From assembly GCF_004353505.1 (NCBI RefSeq), contig NZ_SMNQ01000003.1, forward strand, positions 248,001 through 312,000: a stretch of DNA of 64,000 bases. The letters run 5' to 3'. The notes beneath the pieces are model-generated. The model was not told the origin of the DNA, did not search any database, and worked only from the letters and a program-made list of their open reading frames with translations. Of the stretch, positions 40,759 through 50,547 are shown in pieces (position 1 is the stretch's first letter; each line of letters opens with the position of its first letter). Source of the stretch: Streptomyces sp. WAC05374. GTDB lineage: Bacteria; Actinomycetota; Actinomycetes; Streptomycetales; Streptomycetaceae. The translations under genes and the position numbers were made by a program.

Positions 40759-43338
40759 TCACTCCAGCACGGGCAGCAGTTCCGGGAGGTGCCCGTCGGA
40801 CGCCTCCGCCGCCCTCCGGCGTTCCTCCGGGACCTCCCCGTACAGGGTCGTACGGGGGCGGGCGGGACGGCCGGCCGCTTCGGCGATGGCGACGAGGTCC
40901 TGGACGGACTTGTAGGAGCCGTAGGAGGAGCCCGCCATGCGGGAGATGGTCTCCTCCATGAGCGTGCCGCCGAGGTCGTTCGCGCCGGAGCGGAGCATCT
41001 CGGCGGCCCCGTCGGCGCCGAGTTTGACCCAGCTCGTCTGGATGTGGGGGATGTACGGGTGGAGCAGGACCCGCGCCATGGCGGTGACGGCCCGGTTGTC
41101 GCGGGTGGTGGGGCCGGGGCGGGCGATGCCGGCGAGGTAGACGGGGGCGTTGGTGTGGATGAAGGGGAGGGTGACGAACTCGGTGAACCCCCCGGTCTGC
41201 TGCTGGATGCGGGCCAGGGTGCGGAAGTGGCCCAGCCAGTGGCGGGGCTGGTCGACGTGCCCGTACATCATCGTGGAGCTCGACCGGATGCCGAGTTCGT
41301 GCGCGGTGGTGACGACCTCGATCCAGGTGGCCGCCGGGAGCTTGCCCTTGGTGAGGACCCAGCGCACCTCGTCGTCGAGGATCTCGGCGGCCGTGCCGGG
41401 GATGGAGTCCAGCCCGGCTTCCTTGGCCGCCGTGAGCCATTCGCGGATCGACATGCCCGTCCGGGTGGCGCCGTTGACGACCTCCATGGGCGAGAAGGCG
41501 TGGACGTGCATGCCGGGGACGCGCTGCTTCACGGCGCGGGCGATGTCGAAGTACGCCGTGCCCGGCAGGTCCGGGTGGATGCCGCCCTGCATGCACACCT
41601 CGACCGCGCCCACGTCCCACGCCTGCTGGGCGCGGTCGGCGACCTGGTCCAGGGACAGGGTGTACGCGTCGGCGTCCGTGCGGCGCTGGGCGAAGGCGCA
41701 GAAACGGCAGCCGGTGTAGCAGACGTTGGTGAAGTTGATGTTGCGGGTGACGATGTAGGTGACGTCGTCGCCGACCGCGTCACGGCGGATGTCGTCGGCG
41801 GTGCGGCACAGCGCGTCCAGGGCCGGGCCGTCCGCGTGGAGCAGGGCGAGGGCCTGGTCGTCGGTGAGGCGCGTGGGGTCGTCGGCGGCGACGGCGAGGG
41901 CCTCGCGTATGTCGGTGTCGATGCGCTGCGGCGCCATGCCGGGTGCCGCCGCCTCGCGCAGCGCCTCCCAGTCGCCGTACACCTCGTCGAAGTCGTCGCG
42001 CCGGTCGGCGGTGCGGCCGGTGGTGTCGATGGTGCGGTGCAGGTCGGTGCGGCCCGTGGCGGTGAAGCCCTCGTCGGGCTCCTGCCAGGGCAGGCCGCGC
42101 ACCTCCGCGTCCGGGTTCGCGAGCCCCGTCTCCGGGTCGGCGAGCGCGCGGACGTGCGGCAGCAGGCGCGGGTCGAGCCAGGGCTCGCCGCGGGTGACGA
42201 ACTCGGGGTACACGCAGAGGCGTTCGCGCAGCGAGAAGCCCTCGGCCGCCGACTTCTCGGTGAGCGCGTCGATCCGCGGCCAGGGGCGCTCGGGGTTGAC
42301 GTGGTCGATGGTGACCGGCGACACCCCGCCCCAGTCGTCGATGCCCGCCCGGATGAGCCGCCCGTACTCCCCGTCCACGAGGTTGGGCGGGGCCTGCAGG
42401 CAGGCCGAGGGGCCCATGATGTGCCGGGCGACGGCGACGGTGGCGACCAGCTCGTCCAGCTCGGCGTCCGGCATGCCGCGCATCGCCGTGTCCGGCTTGG
42501 CGCGGAAGTTCTGGATGATCAGTTCCTGGATGCCGTGGTACGCCCGCGCCACGCGCCGCAGCGCGAACAGCGACTCCGCCCGTTCCTCGTACGTCTCGCC
42601 GATGCCGATGAGCAGCCCGCTGGTGAACGGCACGGACGAGCGGCCCGCGTCCTCCAGCACGCGCAGCCGGACGGCCGGTTCCTTGTCGGGGGAGCCGTGG
42701 TGCGGGCCGCCGGGCTCGGACCACAGCCGGGTCGCCGTGGTCTCCAGCATCATGCCCATGGACGGCGCCACCGGCTTCAGGCGCTGGAAGTCGGTCCACG
42801 ACATGACACCCGGGTTGAGGTGCGGCAGCAGTCCGGTCTCCTCCAGGATGCGGATGGCCATGGCGCGTACGTAGGCGATGGTGTCGTCGTAGCCGTGCGC
42901 GTCCAGCCACTCGCGCGCCTCGGGCCAGCGGTCCTCGGGCTTGTCGCCGAGCGTGATCAGCGCTTCCTTGCAGCCCAGTTCGGCACCCTTGCGGGCGATG
43001 CCGAGCACCTCGTCGGGCGACATGTACATCCCGTGCCCGGCCCGCCGCAGCTTGCCGGGCACGGTCGCGAACGTGCAGTAGTGGCACTTGTCGCGGCACA
43101 GCCGGGTGAGGGGGACGAACACGCTCTTGGAGTACGTGATGATCCCGGCCCGCCCCGCCGCCGCGAGCCCGGCGTCGCGCACCCGGGCCGCCGACGCGGC
43201 CAGGTCCTCCAGGTCGGCGCCGCGTGCCCGCAGCAGGACGGCGGCCTCCGTGACGTCCAGCGCCACACCGTCCCTGGCCCGCTTCAGGGCACGTCGCATG
43301 GCGTTGGGGGTGGGGCGTCCGGCCTGGTCATCCGTCAT
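40759..43338 (-). CDS. fbiC: Bifunctional FO synthase (CofGH), coenzyme F420 biosynthesis
   Basis: 859-aa radical-SAM protein of two fused modules that builds FO, the deazaflavin chromophore of F420, from a riboflavin precursor and tyrosine. The CofG half has the cluster motif C-R-D-K-C-H-Y-C near residue 70 and the CofH half has C-Y-T-G-C-R-F-C near residue 535. ATG 43338 gives the family N-terminus TDDQAG...[12 protein letters not shown]; an ATG four codons upstream is possible. An F420-dependent LLM enzyme gene lies 27 bp upstream, so both are probably cotranscribed. Confidence 0.95.
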   Translation of the reverse strand: MTDDQAGRPTPNAMRRALKRARDGVALDVTEAAVLLRARGADLEDLAASAARVRDAGLAAAGRAGIITYSKSVFVPLTRLCRDKCHYCTFATVPGKLRRAGHGMYMSPDEVLGIARKGAELGCKEALITLGDKPEDRWPEAREWLDAHGYDDTIAYVRAMAIRILEETGLLPHLNPGVMSWTDFQRLKPVAPSMGMMLETTATRLWSEPGGPHHGSPDKEPAVRLRVLEDAGRSSVPFTSGLLIGIGETYEERAESLFALRRVARAYHGIQELIIQNFRAKPDTAMRGMPDAELDELVATVAVARHIMGPSACLQAPPNLVDGEYGRLIRAGIDDWGGVSPVTIDHVNPERPWPRIDALTEKSAAEGFSLRERLCVYPEFVTRGEPWLDPRLLPHVRALADPETGLANPDAEVRGLPWQEPDEGFTATGRTDLHRTIDTTGRTADRRDDFDEVYGDWEALREAAAPGMAPQRIDTDIREALAVAADDPTRLTDDQALALLHADGPALDALCRTADDIRRDAVGDDVTYIVTRNINFTNVCYTGCRFCAFAQRRTDADAYTLSLDQVADRAQQAWDVGAVEVCMQGGIHPDLPGTAYFDIARAVKQRVPGMHVHAFSPMEVVNGATRTGMSIREWLTAAKEAGLDSIPGTAAEILDDEVRWVLTKGKLPAATWIEVVTTAHELGIRSSSTMMYGHVDQPRHWLGHFRTLARIQQQTGGFTEFVTLPFIHTNAPVYLAGIARPGPTTRDNRAVTAMARVLLHPYIPHIQTSWVKLGADGAAEMLRSGANDLGGTLMEETISRMAGSSYGSYKSVQDLVAIAEAAGRPARPRTTLYGEVPEERRRAAEASDGHLPELLPVLE

Positions 43339-43365
43339 GGACCCGAGCATACGAGTGCCGTATCC

Positions 43366-44193
43366 CTACACGTACCGCGCGTACGCGTCGAGCGTGCGCA
43401 GCACCTCGGCCTCGTCGCCCGGCGGCAGTTGCACGACGGTCTCGGTGATGCCCAGGCCGGCGAAGCGGGCGAGCTTGCCCTCGGTCGGGTGGACGGCGTA
43501 GGGCACGACCTGGAGGGTCGCGGGGTCGCGGCCCGCCTTCTCCCACGTCTCGCGCAGGACGGGGAGCGTCTCGGTGAGGCCCCGGCCGCCGATGGGCAGC
43601 CAGCCGTCGGCGTACTCGGCGATGTGGGCGAACAGGCGTGGGCCGGCCGCGCCGCCGATCAGCGTGCGGGGGGCGCCGCCCGCGGGCTTGGGGAAGGCGT
43701 GGGAGGCGCGCACGGAGGCCGTGGCGCCCTGGTACGCGGTGGGTTCGGCGGCCCACAGGGCGCGCATCAGGGCCATCCGGTCGCGGGTGCGTTCGCGGCG
43801 GCTGCGCCAGTCGACGCCGTGGTCCTCCGCCTCCTCCCGGTTCCAGCCGTAGCCGACGCCGAGGGTGAACCGGCCGCCCGAGAGGTGGTCGAGGGTGGCG
43901 ACCTGCTTGGCCAGGTCGATCGGGTCGTGCTGGGCGACGAGCGTGATGCCGGTGCCGAGTTCCAGCCGTTCGGTGACGGCGGCGGCCTGGCCGAGGGCGA
44001 CGAAGGGGTCGAGGATCCGGCCGTACTCGGGCGGCAGGTCGCCGCCCGCCGGGTAGGGGCTGGTGCGTTCGACGGGGATGTGGGTGTGCTCCGGCAGGTA
44101 GAGGCCCGCGAAGCCGCGCTGCTCCAGCTCGCGGGCGAGGCGTACCGGGGAGATCGTCTGGTCCGTGAGGAAAATCGTCGTCGCGATGCGCAT
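43366..44193 (-). CDS. LLM-class F420-dependent oxidoreductase (TIGR03619-like)
   Basis: 275-aa luciferase-like TIM-barrel oxidoreductase, probably using F420. Recognisable: LYLPEHTHIPVERTSPYPAG near residue 35, LATLDHLSGGRFTLGVGYGW and AEYADGWLPIGG. Start ATG 44193 (RIATTIFLTDQTISP). It immediately precedes fbiC (27 bp), a natural arrangement of cofactor synthesis with a user. Substrate unknown. Confidence 0.88.
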   Translation of the reverse strand: MRIATTIFLTDQTISPVRLARELEQRGFAGLYLPEHTHIPVERTSPYPAGGDLPPEYGRILDPFVALGQAAAVTERLELGTGITLVAQHDPIDLAKQVATLDHLSGGRFTLGVGYGWNREEAEDHGVDWRSRRERTRDRMALMRALWAAEPTAYQGATASVRASHAFPKPAGGAPRTLIGGAAGPRLFAHIAEYADGWLPIGGRGLTETLPVLRETWEKAGRDPATLQVVPYAVHPTEGKLARFAGLGITETVVQLPPGDEAEVLRTLDAYARYV

Positions 44194-44284
44194 GACGGCC
44201 CAACGTATGGCGCTTCGCGCCGGATTCCGAGACCGTCGCCTCGGGTTGGCGGGAAATTCACCGGCCGCGAGGAGGGTGGTGCCC

Positions 44285-45745
44285 ATGATGGGCAGACGAG
44301 GATTCGTGACGGGCGCGGCGGGGATCTTCGCGGCGCCGGGCCTGAGCTTCGGCCCCGGGCAGACCGAGCGGGTGCTGCGCGGCACCCTGCCGCCCGGTGC
44401 GCCCGACTACGTGTACGTCCCGGTCGAGGTGCCGCGCGGGGTGCGGGAGCTCCGGGTGTCGTACGCGTACGAGCGGCCCCCCGTGCCGCCCGGGACGCAG
44501 GGCAACGCCCTGGACATCGGCATCTTCGACGAGCGCGGCACCGAGCCGGGCGGGCGCGGCTTCCGGGGCTGGTCGGGGGGCGCCCGCAGCGAGTTCTTCC
44601 TCCGTGCCGACGACGCCACCCCCGGCTACCTGCCGGGGCCGGTCCGCGCGGGCACCTGGCACATCGCGCTGGGCCCGTACACGGTGGCCCCGCAGGGTTT
44701 GGCGTACACGGTGACGGTCCGCCTCGCGTACGGGCCGTCCGGCCGTACGCCCAGGCCGGTGTACCCGCCGGAGCGGGCCGCGGGGCGGGGCCGTGCCTGG
44801 TACCGGGGCGACTGCCACGTGCACTCGGTGTACTCCGACGGGCGGCGCACCCCCGCCGAGGTGGCGGCCGCGGCTCGCGAGGCCGGACTGGACTTCCTCA
44901 ACACCTCCGAGCACAACACGCACGCCGCGCACCGGGCCTGGGAGGGCCTGTGGGGCGACGACCTGCTGATCCTCACGGGCGAGGAGGTCACCACCCGCAA
45001 CGGTCACGTCGTCGCGGTCGGCGTGGACCCCGGCACCTTCGTGGACTGGCGCTACCGGGCGCGGGACAACCGGTTCGGGCACGTCGCCCGCGCGGTGCGC
45101 CGGGCCGGCGGTCTGGTCGTCCCGGCGCACCCGCACGCCACGTGCATCGGCTGCAACTGGAAGTTCGGCTTCGCCGACGCGGACGTGGTGGAGGTGTGGA
45201 ACGGCCCGTACACCCCGGACGACGAGGTCACGCTGGCCGACTGGGACAGCACGCTGGCCACCGGGCGCCGCTGGGTTCCGGCCATGGGCGCCAGCGACGC
45301 GCACCGGGAGCCGCAGAAGGTGGGCGAGCCGCAGACGGTGGTCCTCGCCGACGACCTGAGCCGGGAGGCGATCCTGGCGGGGCTGCGTGCGGGCCGCAGT
45401 TACGTGGCCGAGTCGGCGGCCGTGTCGCTGGCGTTCTCCGCGGCCGGGGGGCGCGGCGCCCACGCGGGCATCGGGGAACGGCTCGCCGTCCCGTCCGGCA
45501 CGCCGGTGACGGTGCGGCTCGAGGTCACGGGCGCGCCCGGCTGCGCGGTCCGGTTCGTCACGGACCAGGGCGTCCTGCACACCGCCGGCCTCCCCGCGTC
45601 GGGCGCGGGCACGGTCGAGTGGACGACGACCCCCGCGTACGCCGCGTACGTCCGTGCGGAGGTCCGCCACCCGGCGACGGTCCCGGGTCTGCCGGGGGCG
45701 CTGGCGGCGTTCACGAACCCGGTGTTCCTGGGGGACGGCACGTAG
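44285..45745 (+). CDS. PHP-domain metallohydrolase, CehA/McbA type, Tat-like signal
   Basis: 486-aa predicted exported metal-dependent phosphoesterase. The N-terminus GRRGFVTGAAGIFAAPGLSF has a twin-arginine-like signal. A beta-rich region (residues 30-170) precedes the PHP domain: metal ligands in DCHVHSVYSDG, SEHNTHAAH, HPHATCIGCNWKF and GASDAHRE. CehA/McbA proteins hydrolyse carbamates or phosphoesters. Two ATGs (44285, 44288) are possible, with GGAGG ahead. It is followed after 10 bp by an IclR gene on the same strand, which may belong to the same unit. Confidence 0.85.
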   Translation: MMGRRGFVTGAAGIFAAPGLSFGPGQTERVLRGTLPPGAPDYVYVPVEVPRGVRELRVSYAYERPPVPPGTQGNALDIGIFDERGTEPGGRGFRGWSGGARSEFFLRADDATPGYLPGPVRAGTWHIALGPYTVAPQGLAYTVTVRLAYGPSGRTPRPVYPPERAAGRGRAWYRGDCHVHSVYSDGRRTPAEVAAAAREAGLDFLNTSEHNTHAAHRAWEGLWGDDLLILTGEEVTTRNGHVVAVGVDPGTFVDWRYRARDNRFGHVARAVRRAGGLVVPAHPHATCIGCNWKFGFADADVVEVWNGPYTPDDEVTLADWDSTLATGRRWVPAMGASDAHREPQKVGEPQTVVLADDLSREAILAGLRAGRSYVAESAAVSLAFSAAGGRGAHAGIGERLAVPSGTPVTVRLEVTGAPGCAVRFVTDQGVLHTAGLPASGAGTVEWTTTPAYAAYVRAEVRHPATVPGLPGALAAFTNPVFLGDGT

Positions 45746-45755
45746 GCTCGTCCGC

Positions 45756-46523
45756 ATGAGCAGCACGACCCCCGGCCCGCAGTCCGTCGAGCGTGCCCTG
45801 GAGATCCTTGATCTCGTGGCGGACGCGGGCGGGCCGGTCGGGGCGAAGGCGATGGCGCGGCGGCTGGGGTGCTCGCTGTCGACGGTGTACCACCTGCTCG
45901 GGCCCCTGACGGCGCGCGGGCACCTGGTGCGGGCGCGGGGCGGGGGGTATGCGCCCGGGCCCCGGGTGGCGGCACTGCACCGGTCGTTCCAGCGGCACGT
46001 GGGGGCCGGGCCGGGGGTGGGTGAGGTGCTGGCGAAGCTGCGGCGGGCGAGCGGGGCCGAGGCGTACTTCACGGCGTACCGGGACGGGCGGATCACGGTG
46101 GTCGACAGCACGGCGCCCGTCACGGACCCGGACCACCCGTTCGTGCCGGGGCCGGAGGTGCGGGCGCACGCCACCGCACACGGCAAGGTGCTGCTGGCGG
46201 GGGTGGAGCGGGGGGTGCGGCGGCGGTATCTGGCCGAGCACGGGATGGCTCGGTTCACCGACCGGACGATCACCACGGCGGAGCGGTTCGAGGCGGAGCT
46301 GGCGCGGGTGCGGGGGCAGGGGTTCGCCGTGTCGGTGGGGGAGGCGGACCCGGCGTACACCTGTGTGGCGATGGTGGTGCCCGGTGGTGGTGAGGGGGTG
46401 CTGCACGCCCTGTCGGTGTCGCTGCCCACGGCGGAGTTCCGGCGCCGGCACGCGAGGGTGCGGGCGGCGGTGGCGGAGTGTGTGCGCGGGTTTTCCGGCG
46501 GTGCCGGAAACACGGGCGCGTGA
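45756..46523 (+). CDS. IclR-family transcriptional regulator
   Basis: 255-aa IclR regulator: N-terminal winged HTH (VERALEILDLVADAGGPVGA, RLGCSLSTVYHLLGPL) and C-terminal IclR sensing domain (HATAHGKVLLAG, FAVSVGEADPAYTCVAMVV). ATG 45756 is 10 bp after the PHP gene. An antibiotic-biosynthesis-monooxygenase-like gene follows. Ligand unknown. Confidence 0.9.
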   Translation: MSSTTPGPQSVERALEILDLVADAGGPVGAKAMARRLGCSLSTVYHLLGPLTARGHLVRARGGGYAPGPRVAALHRSFQRHVGAGPGVGEVLAKLRRASGAEAYFTAYRDGRITVVDSTAPVTDPDHPFVPGPEVRAHATAHGKVLLAGVERGVRRRYLAEHGMARFTDRTITTAERFEAELARVRGQGFAVSVGEADPAYTCVAMVVPGGGEGVLHALSVSLPTAEFRRRHARVRAAVAECVRGFSGGAGNTGA

Positions 46524-46560
46524 GCTGGACGGCGGGCCGGGCGCGGAGCACCGTGGCGGC

Positions 46561-46890
46561 ATGATCTTCATCGCTGTCAGGTTCACCGTCCGCCCCGAGT
46601 ACAGCGACCGGTGGCTCACGCTGGTCGACGACTTCACCCGTGCCACGCGCGCGGAGCCCGGCAACCTGTTCTACGACTGGTCGCGTGACGTCGACGACCC
46701 GGACCGCTTCGTCCTGCTGGAGGCCTTCGCGGACGCGGAGGCGGGCGCCGCGCACGTGGGCTCCGACCACTTCAGGGCCGGTCTGGAGGCGATGGCCGGC
46801 GCGATCGCCACCACGCCGGAGATCATCAACGTGGACCTGCCGGACCGCCGCGGCTGGGACGCCATGGCGGAGCTGACTCCCCGCGCCTGA
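46561..46890 (+). CDS. Antibiotic biosynthesis monooxygenase (ABM) family protein
   Basis: 109-aa dimeric alpha-beta barrel of the ABM/YgiN type. The core reads FIAVRFTVRPEYSDRW, EPGNLFYDWSRDVDDPDRFV and FRAGLEAMAG. Such proteins are small mono-oxygenases or isomerases of quinones, often without cofactor. It follows the IclR gene by 37 bp and ends 6 bp before a convergent cupin gene. Confidence 0.86.
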   Translation: MIFIAVRFTVRPEYSDRWLTLVDDFTRATRAEPGNLFYDWSRDVDDPDRFVLLEAFADAEAGAAHVGSDHFRAGLEAMAGAIATTPEIINVDLPDRRGWDAMAELTPRA

Positions 46891-46896
46891 GTCCGC

Positions 46897-47214
46897 TCAG
46901 TCGTTGACGGCGGTGAGCAGGACGGCCGCGTCCGTCACCGCCGTCACCCCGTGCCGCTCGGGCGGCAGCAGGTAGAGGGCGCCCATGGTCAGCTCCGTGT
47001 CGCCGGACTGGGCCGTCACCTTCACCACGCCCCGCAGCACCTGGAGGGAGGCGGCGGGCGGGGTGTTGTGCTCGTCGAGCGAGGTGCCGGCGGTGAGCGC
47101 GATGACGCTCTGCCGCAGCGGCGGGTCCCGCAGGATCAGGTTGGCGCTGCGGCCGTGCTCGTCGGCGTGGGCGGCGACGAGGTGTTCCTCTGCGATGGCG
47201 TTGAGGTCATACAT
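46897..47214 (-). CDS. Small cupin protein
   Basis: 105-aa single-domain cupin. Visible beta-strand pattern with SLDEHNTPPAASLQVLRGVVKV and LLPPERHGVTAVTDAAVLL; two histidines (DEHNT and PERHGV) could bind a metal. ATG 47214 (YDLNAIAEEHLVAAHAD). Probably a metal-binding sensor or small-molecule binder. No clear operon. Confidence 0.8.
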   Translation of the reverse strand: MYDLNAIAEEHLVAAHADEHGRSANLILRDPPLRQSVIALTAGTSLDEHNTPPAASLQVLRGVVKVTAQSGDTELTMGALYLLPPERHGVTAVTDAAVLLTAVND

Positions 47215-47251
47215 ACCGTCCACCTTGCCCCGCTGCCGGAACGTACGCATA

Positions 47252-47295
47252 CGGAAGGGCGGGCGCCGTGCCGTCCCACGGTGCCCGCCCTTCCG
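47252..47295. terminator. Terminator of the permease gene
   Basis: CGGAAGGGCGGGC pairs with GCCCGCCCTTCCG over a short loop, after the permease stop. Confidence 0.85.
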
Positions 47296-47314
47296 GCTCA
47301 GGTGTTGCGCTGTG

Positions 47315-48886
47315 TCAGTCGGCCACGACCAGCGAGGGGGTCTCCTTCTTCAGTACCTCGCCCCGGAAGAAGGCGGGGCTGCGGAACCGCATCACCAGCA
47401 TGATCACCACGCCGAGGAGCAGCAGGCCGACGCCGATCACGAAGACGGAGCCCATGCCCAGGACGGAGGAGCCGGAGCCGTAGGCGGGGTCCCACATGTC
47501 GTACAGCGTCTTGGCGAAGACGGCGGTGAGCATCAGGCCGCCGAGGGCCGGGAGGACACCCTTGAAGAGCGCGTCCTTGACGGAGTCCGTCAGCTCCTTG
47601 CGGAAGAACCACACGCAGGCGAAGGCGGTCAGCGCGTAGTAGAAGCAGATCATCAGGCCGAGCGCGTAGATCGTGTCGACCAGGACGTTCTCGCTGACCA
47701 GGGTCATCACCGCGTAGAAGACACCGGTGGCGACACCGGCGACGACCGTGGCCAGGCCCGGCGTCTTGAACTTCGGGTGGACCTTGGTGAAGGAGTGCGG
47801 CAGGGCCTCGTACGTCGACATCGCGAGGACCGTGCGCGCCACCGGGATGAAGGTGGTCTGGAGGCTCGCGGTGGCGGAGGCGAAGACGGCGACGAAGAGG
47901 GTGACGCCGAGGACGCCGCCCATGACCGGCCCGGCGAGGGCGGCGAAGACGTTGTCCGAGGTGTCGGGGTTGGCCAGGCCGAGGCCCTGGTCGCCGGAGC
48001 CGACGATCATCTGGGCGGCGATGCCGGTGGCGAGGTAGGAGCCGATGAGGACGATCATCGTGATGAGCGCGGCACGGCCCGGGGTCTTGGCGGACCCGGT
48101 GGTCTCCTCGTTGGTCGCCATGCAGGCGTCCCAGCCCCAGTAGATGAAGATCGCCAGGGAGAGGCCGGCGGTGAAGGCGGAGAAGGACTCGACGGCGAAG
48201 GGGTTCAGCCAGTTCCAGGAGAAGCCGGTGCCGGTGGGGAACTCGGCGCTGCCGACCTTGGAGAAGGCCATGACCACGAAGACGGCGAGGACGACGAGCT
48301 GGAGGCCGACGAGCGTGTACTGGACGCTCTTGGTCGCGGTCATGCCGCGGTAGCTGATGGCGGTCGCGATGGCGATGAGGATCAGGGTGGTGAGGATGTG
48401 GACGCCCTTGTTGTCGTCCAGGGCGGCGATGTCCGGGTTGCCGCTGATCTCACCGGCGAGGAGCCAGAAGTAGGAGGTCGCGACGCCCGCCAGGTTGGAC
48501 AGGACGATGATCGTCGCGATGACGAGGCCCCAGCCGCACATCCAGCCCACCTTGGGGCCGAAGGCCTTCACCGTCCAGGTGAAGGAGGTGCCGCAGTCGG
48601 GCATCGCCCGGTTGAGCTCGCGGTAGGCGAAGGCCACCAGGAGCATGGGCAGGAATCCGGCCAGGAAGACGGCCGGCATCTGGAGTCCGACCTCGCCGGC
48701 GGTGGAGCCGAGCGTCGAGGTCAGACAGTAGACGGGGGCGACGGTCGAGATGCCGATGACGGCACTGCCCATCAGCCCGACGGAGTTCCCGCCGAGCCCC
48801 TTGCTGCGTACGTCAGCGGTGCCACCCGACATGGTGACGCCCCTTACCGTGTCTCCGGCCTGGGGCCGCGCATCTACCTGAGTCAT
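47315..48886 (-). CDS. APC-family amino acid permease
   Basis: 523-aa membrane protein with about 12-14 TM segments of the APC superfamily, probably importing amino acids or polyamines. Signature: SVGLMGSAVIGISTVAPVYC at TM1, VAFAYRELNRAMPDCGTSFT, and KAFGPKVGWMCGWG. The ATG at 48886 fits the family N-terminus (MTQVDARPQAGDTV); another ATG at 48832 has a better SD but would shorten it. A strong terminator follows. It precedes the catabolic island but has no CTGACG palindrome. Confidence 0.9.
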   Translation of the reverse strand: MTQVDARPQAGDTVRGVTMSGGTADVRSKGLGGNSVGLMGSAVIGISTVAPVYCLTSTLGSTAGEVGLQMPAVFLAGFLPMLLVAFAYRELNRAMPDCGTSFTWTVKAFGPKVGWMCGWGLVIATIIVLSNLAGVATSYFWLLAGEISGNPDIAALDDNKGVHILTTLILIAIATAISYRGMTATKSVQYTLVGLQLVVLAVFVVMAFSKVGSAEFPTGTGFSWNWLNPFAVESFSAFTAGLSLAIFIYWGWDACMATNEETTGSAKTPGRAALITMIVLIGSYLATGIAAQMIVGSGDQGLGLANPDTSDNVFAALAGPVMGGVLGVTLFVAVFASATASLQTTFIPVARTVLAMSTYEALPHSFTKVHPKFKTPGLATVVAGVATGVFYAVMTLVSENVLVDTIYALGLMICFYYALTAFACVWFFRKELTDSVKDALFKGVLPALGGLMLTAVFAKTLYDMWDPAYGSGSSVLGMGSVFVIGVGLLLLGVVIMLVMRFRSPAFFRGEVLKKETPSLVVAD

Positions 48887-49101
48887 GCAGAGGACGTTAG
48901 GTGCTGCGGTTTCCACATCCGGAAGAAGGCGCTCCGCGATCTTTGCCTTGCATTACCAGGAGCAGAACGCCACCTCGGCAAGGAAAACAAGATCGCTCCC
49001 ACCCGCCACAGACCGATTGGTAGGTGAAAACTGCACCGTTCGATATGCGGGAACCGCAGGCGTGACCGAATTGCCCGATTCCAAATTTTCCCGCGCTGTT
49101 T

Positions 49102-50547
49102 TCAGCCGGGCCACACGACCGCTTGCGTCTCGCTGTACGCGTGCAGGGCCCAGGACCCGCAATCCCGCCCCACACCGCTCTGCTTGAACCCGCCGAACGG
49201 CGCCTCCATGTTGCGTCCGATCGTGTTCACGCCGACCCCGCCGGCCCGCAGCCTGCCCGCCACGCGGAAGGCGCGGGCCACGTCGCCGGACCAGACGTAG
49301 TCGATCAGCCCGTAGTCCGTGTCGTTGGCCAGCGCGACGCCCTCCTCCTCGTCGTCGAAGGGCACCACCACCACGACCGGCCCGAAGATCTCCTCCCGGA
49401 CCACCCGCATCCGGCTGGTGCAGTCGGCCAGCAGGGCCGGGGCCACGTAGAAGCCCCGGTCGAGGGCGGGCCGCTCACCGCCCACCACCACCCGGGCCCC
49501 CTCCTCGCGCCCCAGCTCCACGTACCCCTCCACCCGGTCGCGGTGGGCGGCCGAGACGACCGGCCCCACCACCGTCCCCGGGTCGGCAGGGTCCCCCACC
49601 GTCAGCCGCCGCGCGTACCCGGCCAGCCCCTCCACCAGCCGCTCGTACACCCCGCGCTGCGCCAGGACCCGCGTCGGAGCCGTACAGATCTGGCCGCTGT
49701 AGAAGGAGAAGGTGGTGCCGACGCCCCGGACGGCCGCCCCCAGGTCGGCGTCGTCGAACACCAGCGCCGCCCCCTTGCCGCCCAGCTCCATGAGCTGCCG
49801 CTTCAGCTCGCGCCCGCACACCTCGCCGATGCGCCGCCCCACCGCCGTGGACCCGGTGAAGCTGACCATGTCGACGTCCGGCGAGTCGACCGCCGCCTCC
49901 CCCGCCTCCGCCCCCGACCCGGAGACGACGTTCACCACTCCCGGCGGCACCCCCGCCTCCTGGAGCGCCCGCGCCATCGCGTACACCGACAGCGGGTCCT
50001 GCGGCGCGGGCTTCACCACCACGGTGTTGCCCATGGCGAGCGCCGGCGCGATCTTCCCGGCCGGGTTGGCCCACGGGTTGTTGTACGAGGTGACGCACGT
50101 GACCACGCCGACCGGGCGGCGCACCGCGACCGCCCCCAGCACGGAGGCCGGCCCCATCGGGCCCGCCCCGCTGATCTGCGGCGGCAGCGGCCGCTCCACC
50201 GGTTCCAGGGCGCCCCTGGCGTACCGGCGGAACCGCGCGATCCCGACCCCGACCTGCATGGCGCGTGCCGTGGCGGCCGTCGCGCCGCTCTCCGCCCGCG
50301 CCAGTCGGGCGTGCGCCTCCGCGTCCCGGGCCATGATGCCCGCGGCCCGGTCCAGCACGGCCGCCCGCTCCTCCGGGCGGGTGGCCGACCAGCCCGCGAA
50401 GGCCGCCCTCGCCGCGGCGGCCGCCTCGTGCACCTGGCGCCGGCTCGCCTCGGGCGCGAGGCCCACGACCTCCTCCGTGGCCGGGTCGACCACCTCGTAG
50501 TGCCCGCCCTCGGGCTCGGCCCACTCGCCCCCGATGAACAGCCTCAC
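49102..50547 (-). CDS. Aldehyde dehydrogenase
   Basis: 481-aa NAD(P)-dependent aldehyde dehydrogenase. The active-site Cys is in FYSGQICTAPTR, the catalytic Glu in LMELGGKGAALVF and the cofactor loop in SFTGSTAVGRRIG. It oxidises an aldehyde to the acid. GTG 50547 overlaps the stop of the deacylase gene (GTGA). Last gene of a minus-strand operon starting at the LLM gene (53560), under operators at 53587 and 53645. The acid it makes could feed the acyl-CoA ligase at 61287. Confidence 0.92.
   Translation of the reverse strand: MRLFIGGEWAEPEGGHYEVVDPATEEVVGLAPEASRRQVHEAAAAARAAFAGWSATRPEERAAVLDRAAGIMARDAEAHARLARAESGATAATARAMQVGVGIARFRRYARGALEPVERPLPPQISGAGPMGPASVLGAVAVRRPVGVVTCVTSYNNPWANPAGKIAPALAMGNTVVVKPAPQDPLSVYAMARALQEAGVPPGVVNVVSGSGAEAGEAAVDSPDVDMVSFTGSTAVGRRIGEVCGRELKRQLMELGGKGAALVFDDADLGAAVRGVGTTFSFYSGQICTAPTRVLAQRGVYERLVEGLAGYARRLTVGDPADPGTVVGPVVSAAHRDRVEGYVELGREEGARVVVGGERPALDRGFYVAPALLADCTSRMRVVREEIFGPVVVVVPFDDEEEGVALANDTDYGLIDYVWSGDVARAFRVAGRLRAGGVGVNTIGRNMEAPFGGFKQSGVGRDCGSWALHAYSETQAVVWPG

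Noticed and set aside
40048..45759. 1903-codon plus-strand open frame
   Set aside because: Covers fbiC and LLM on the other strand and the PHP gene in another frame; no domain in its own translation.
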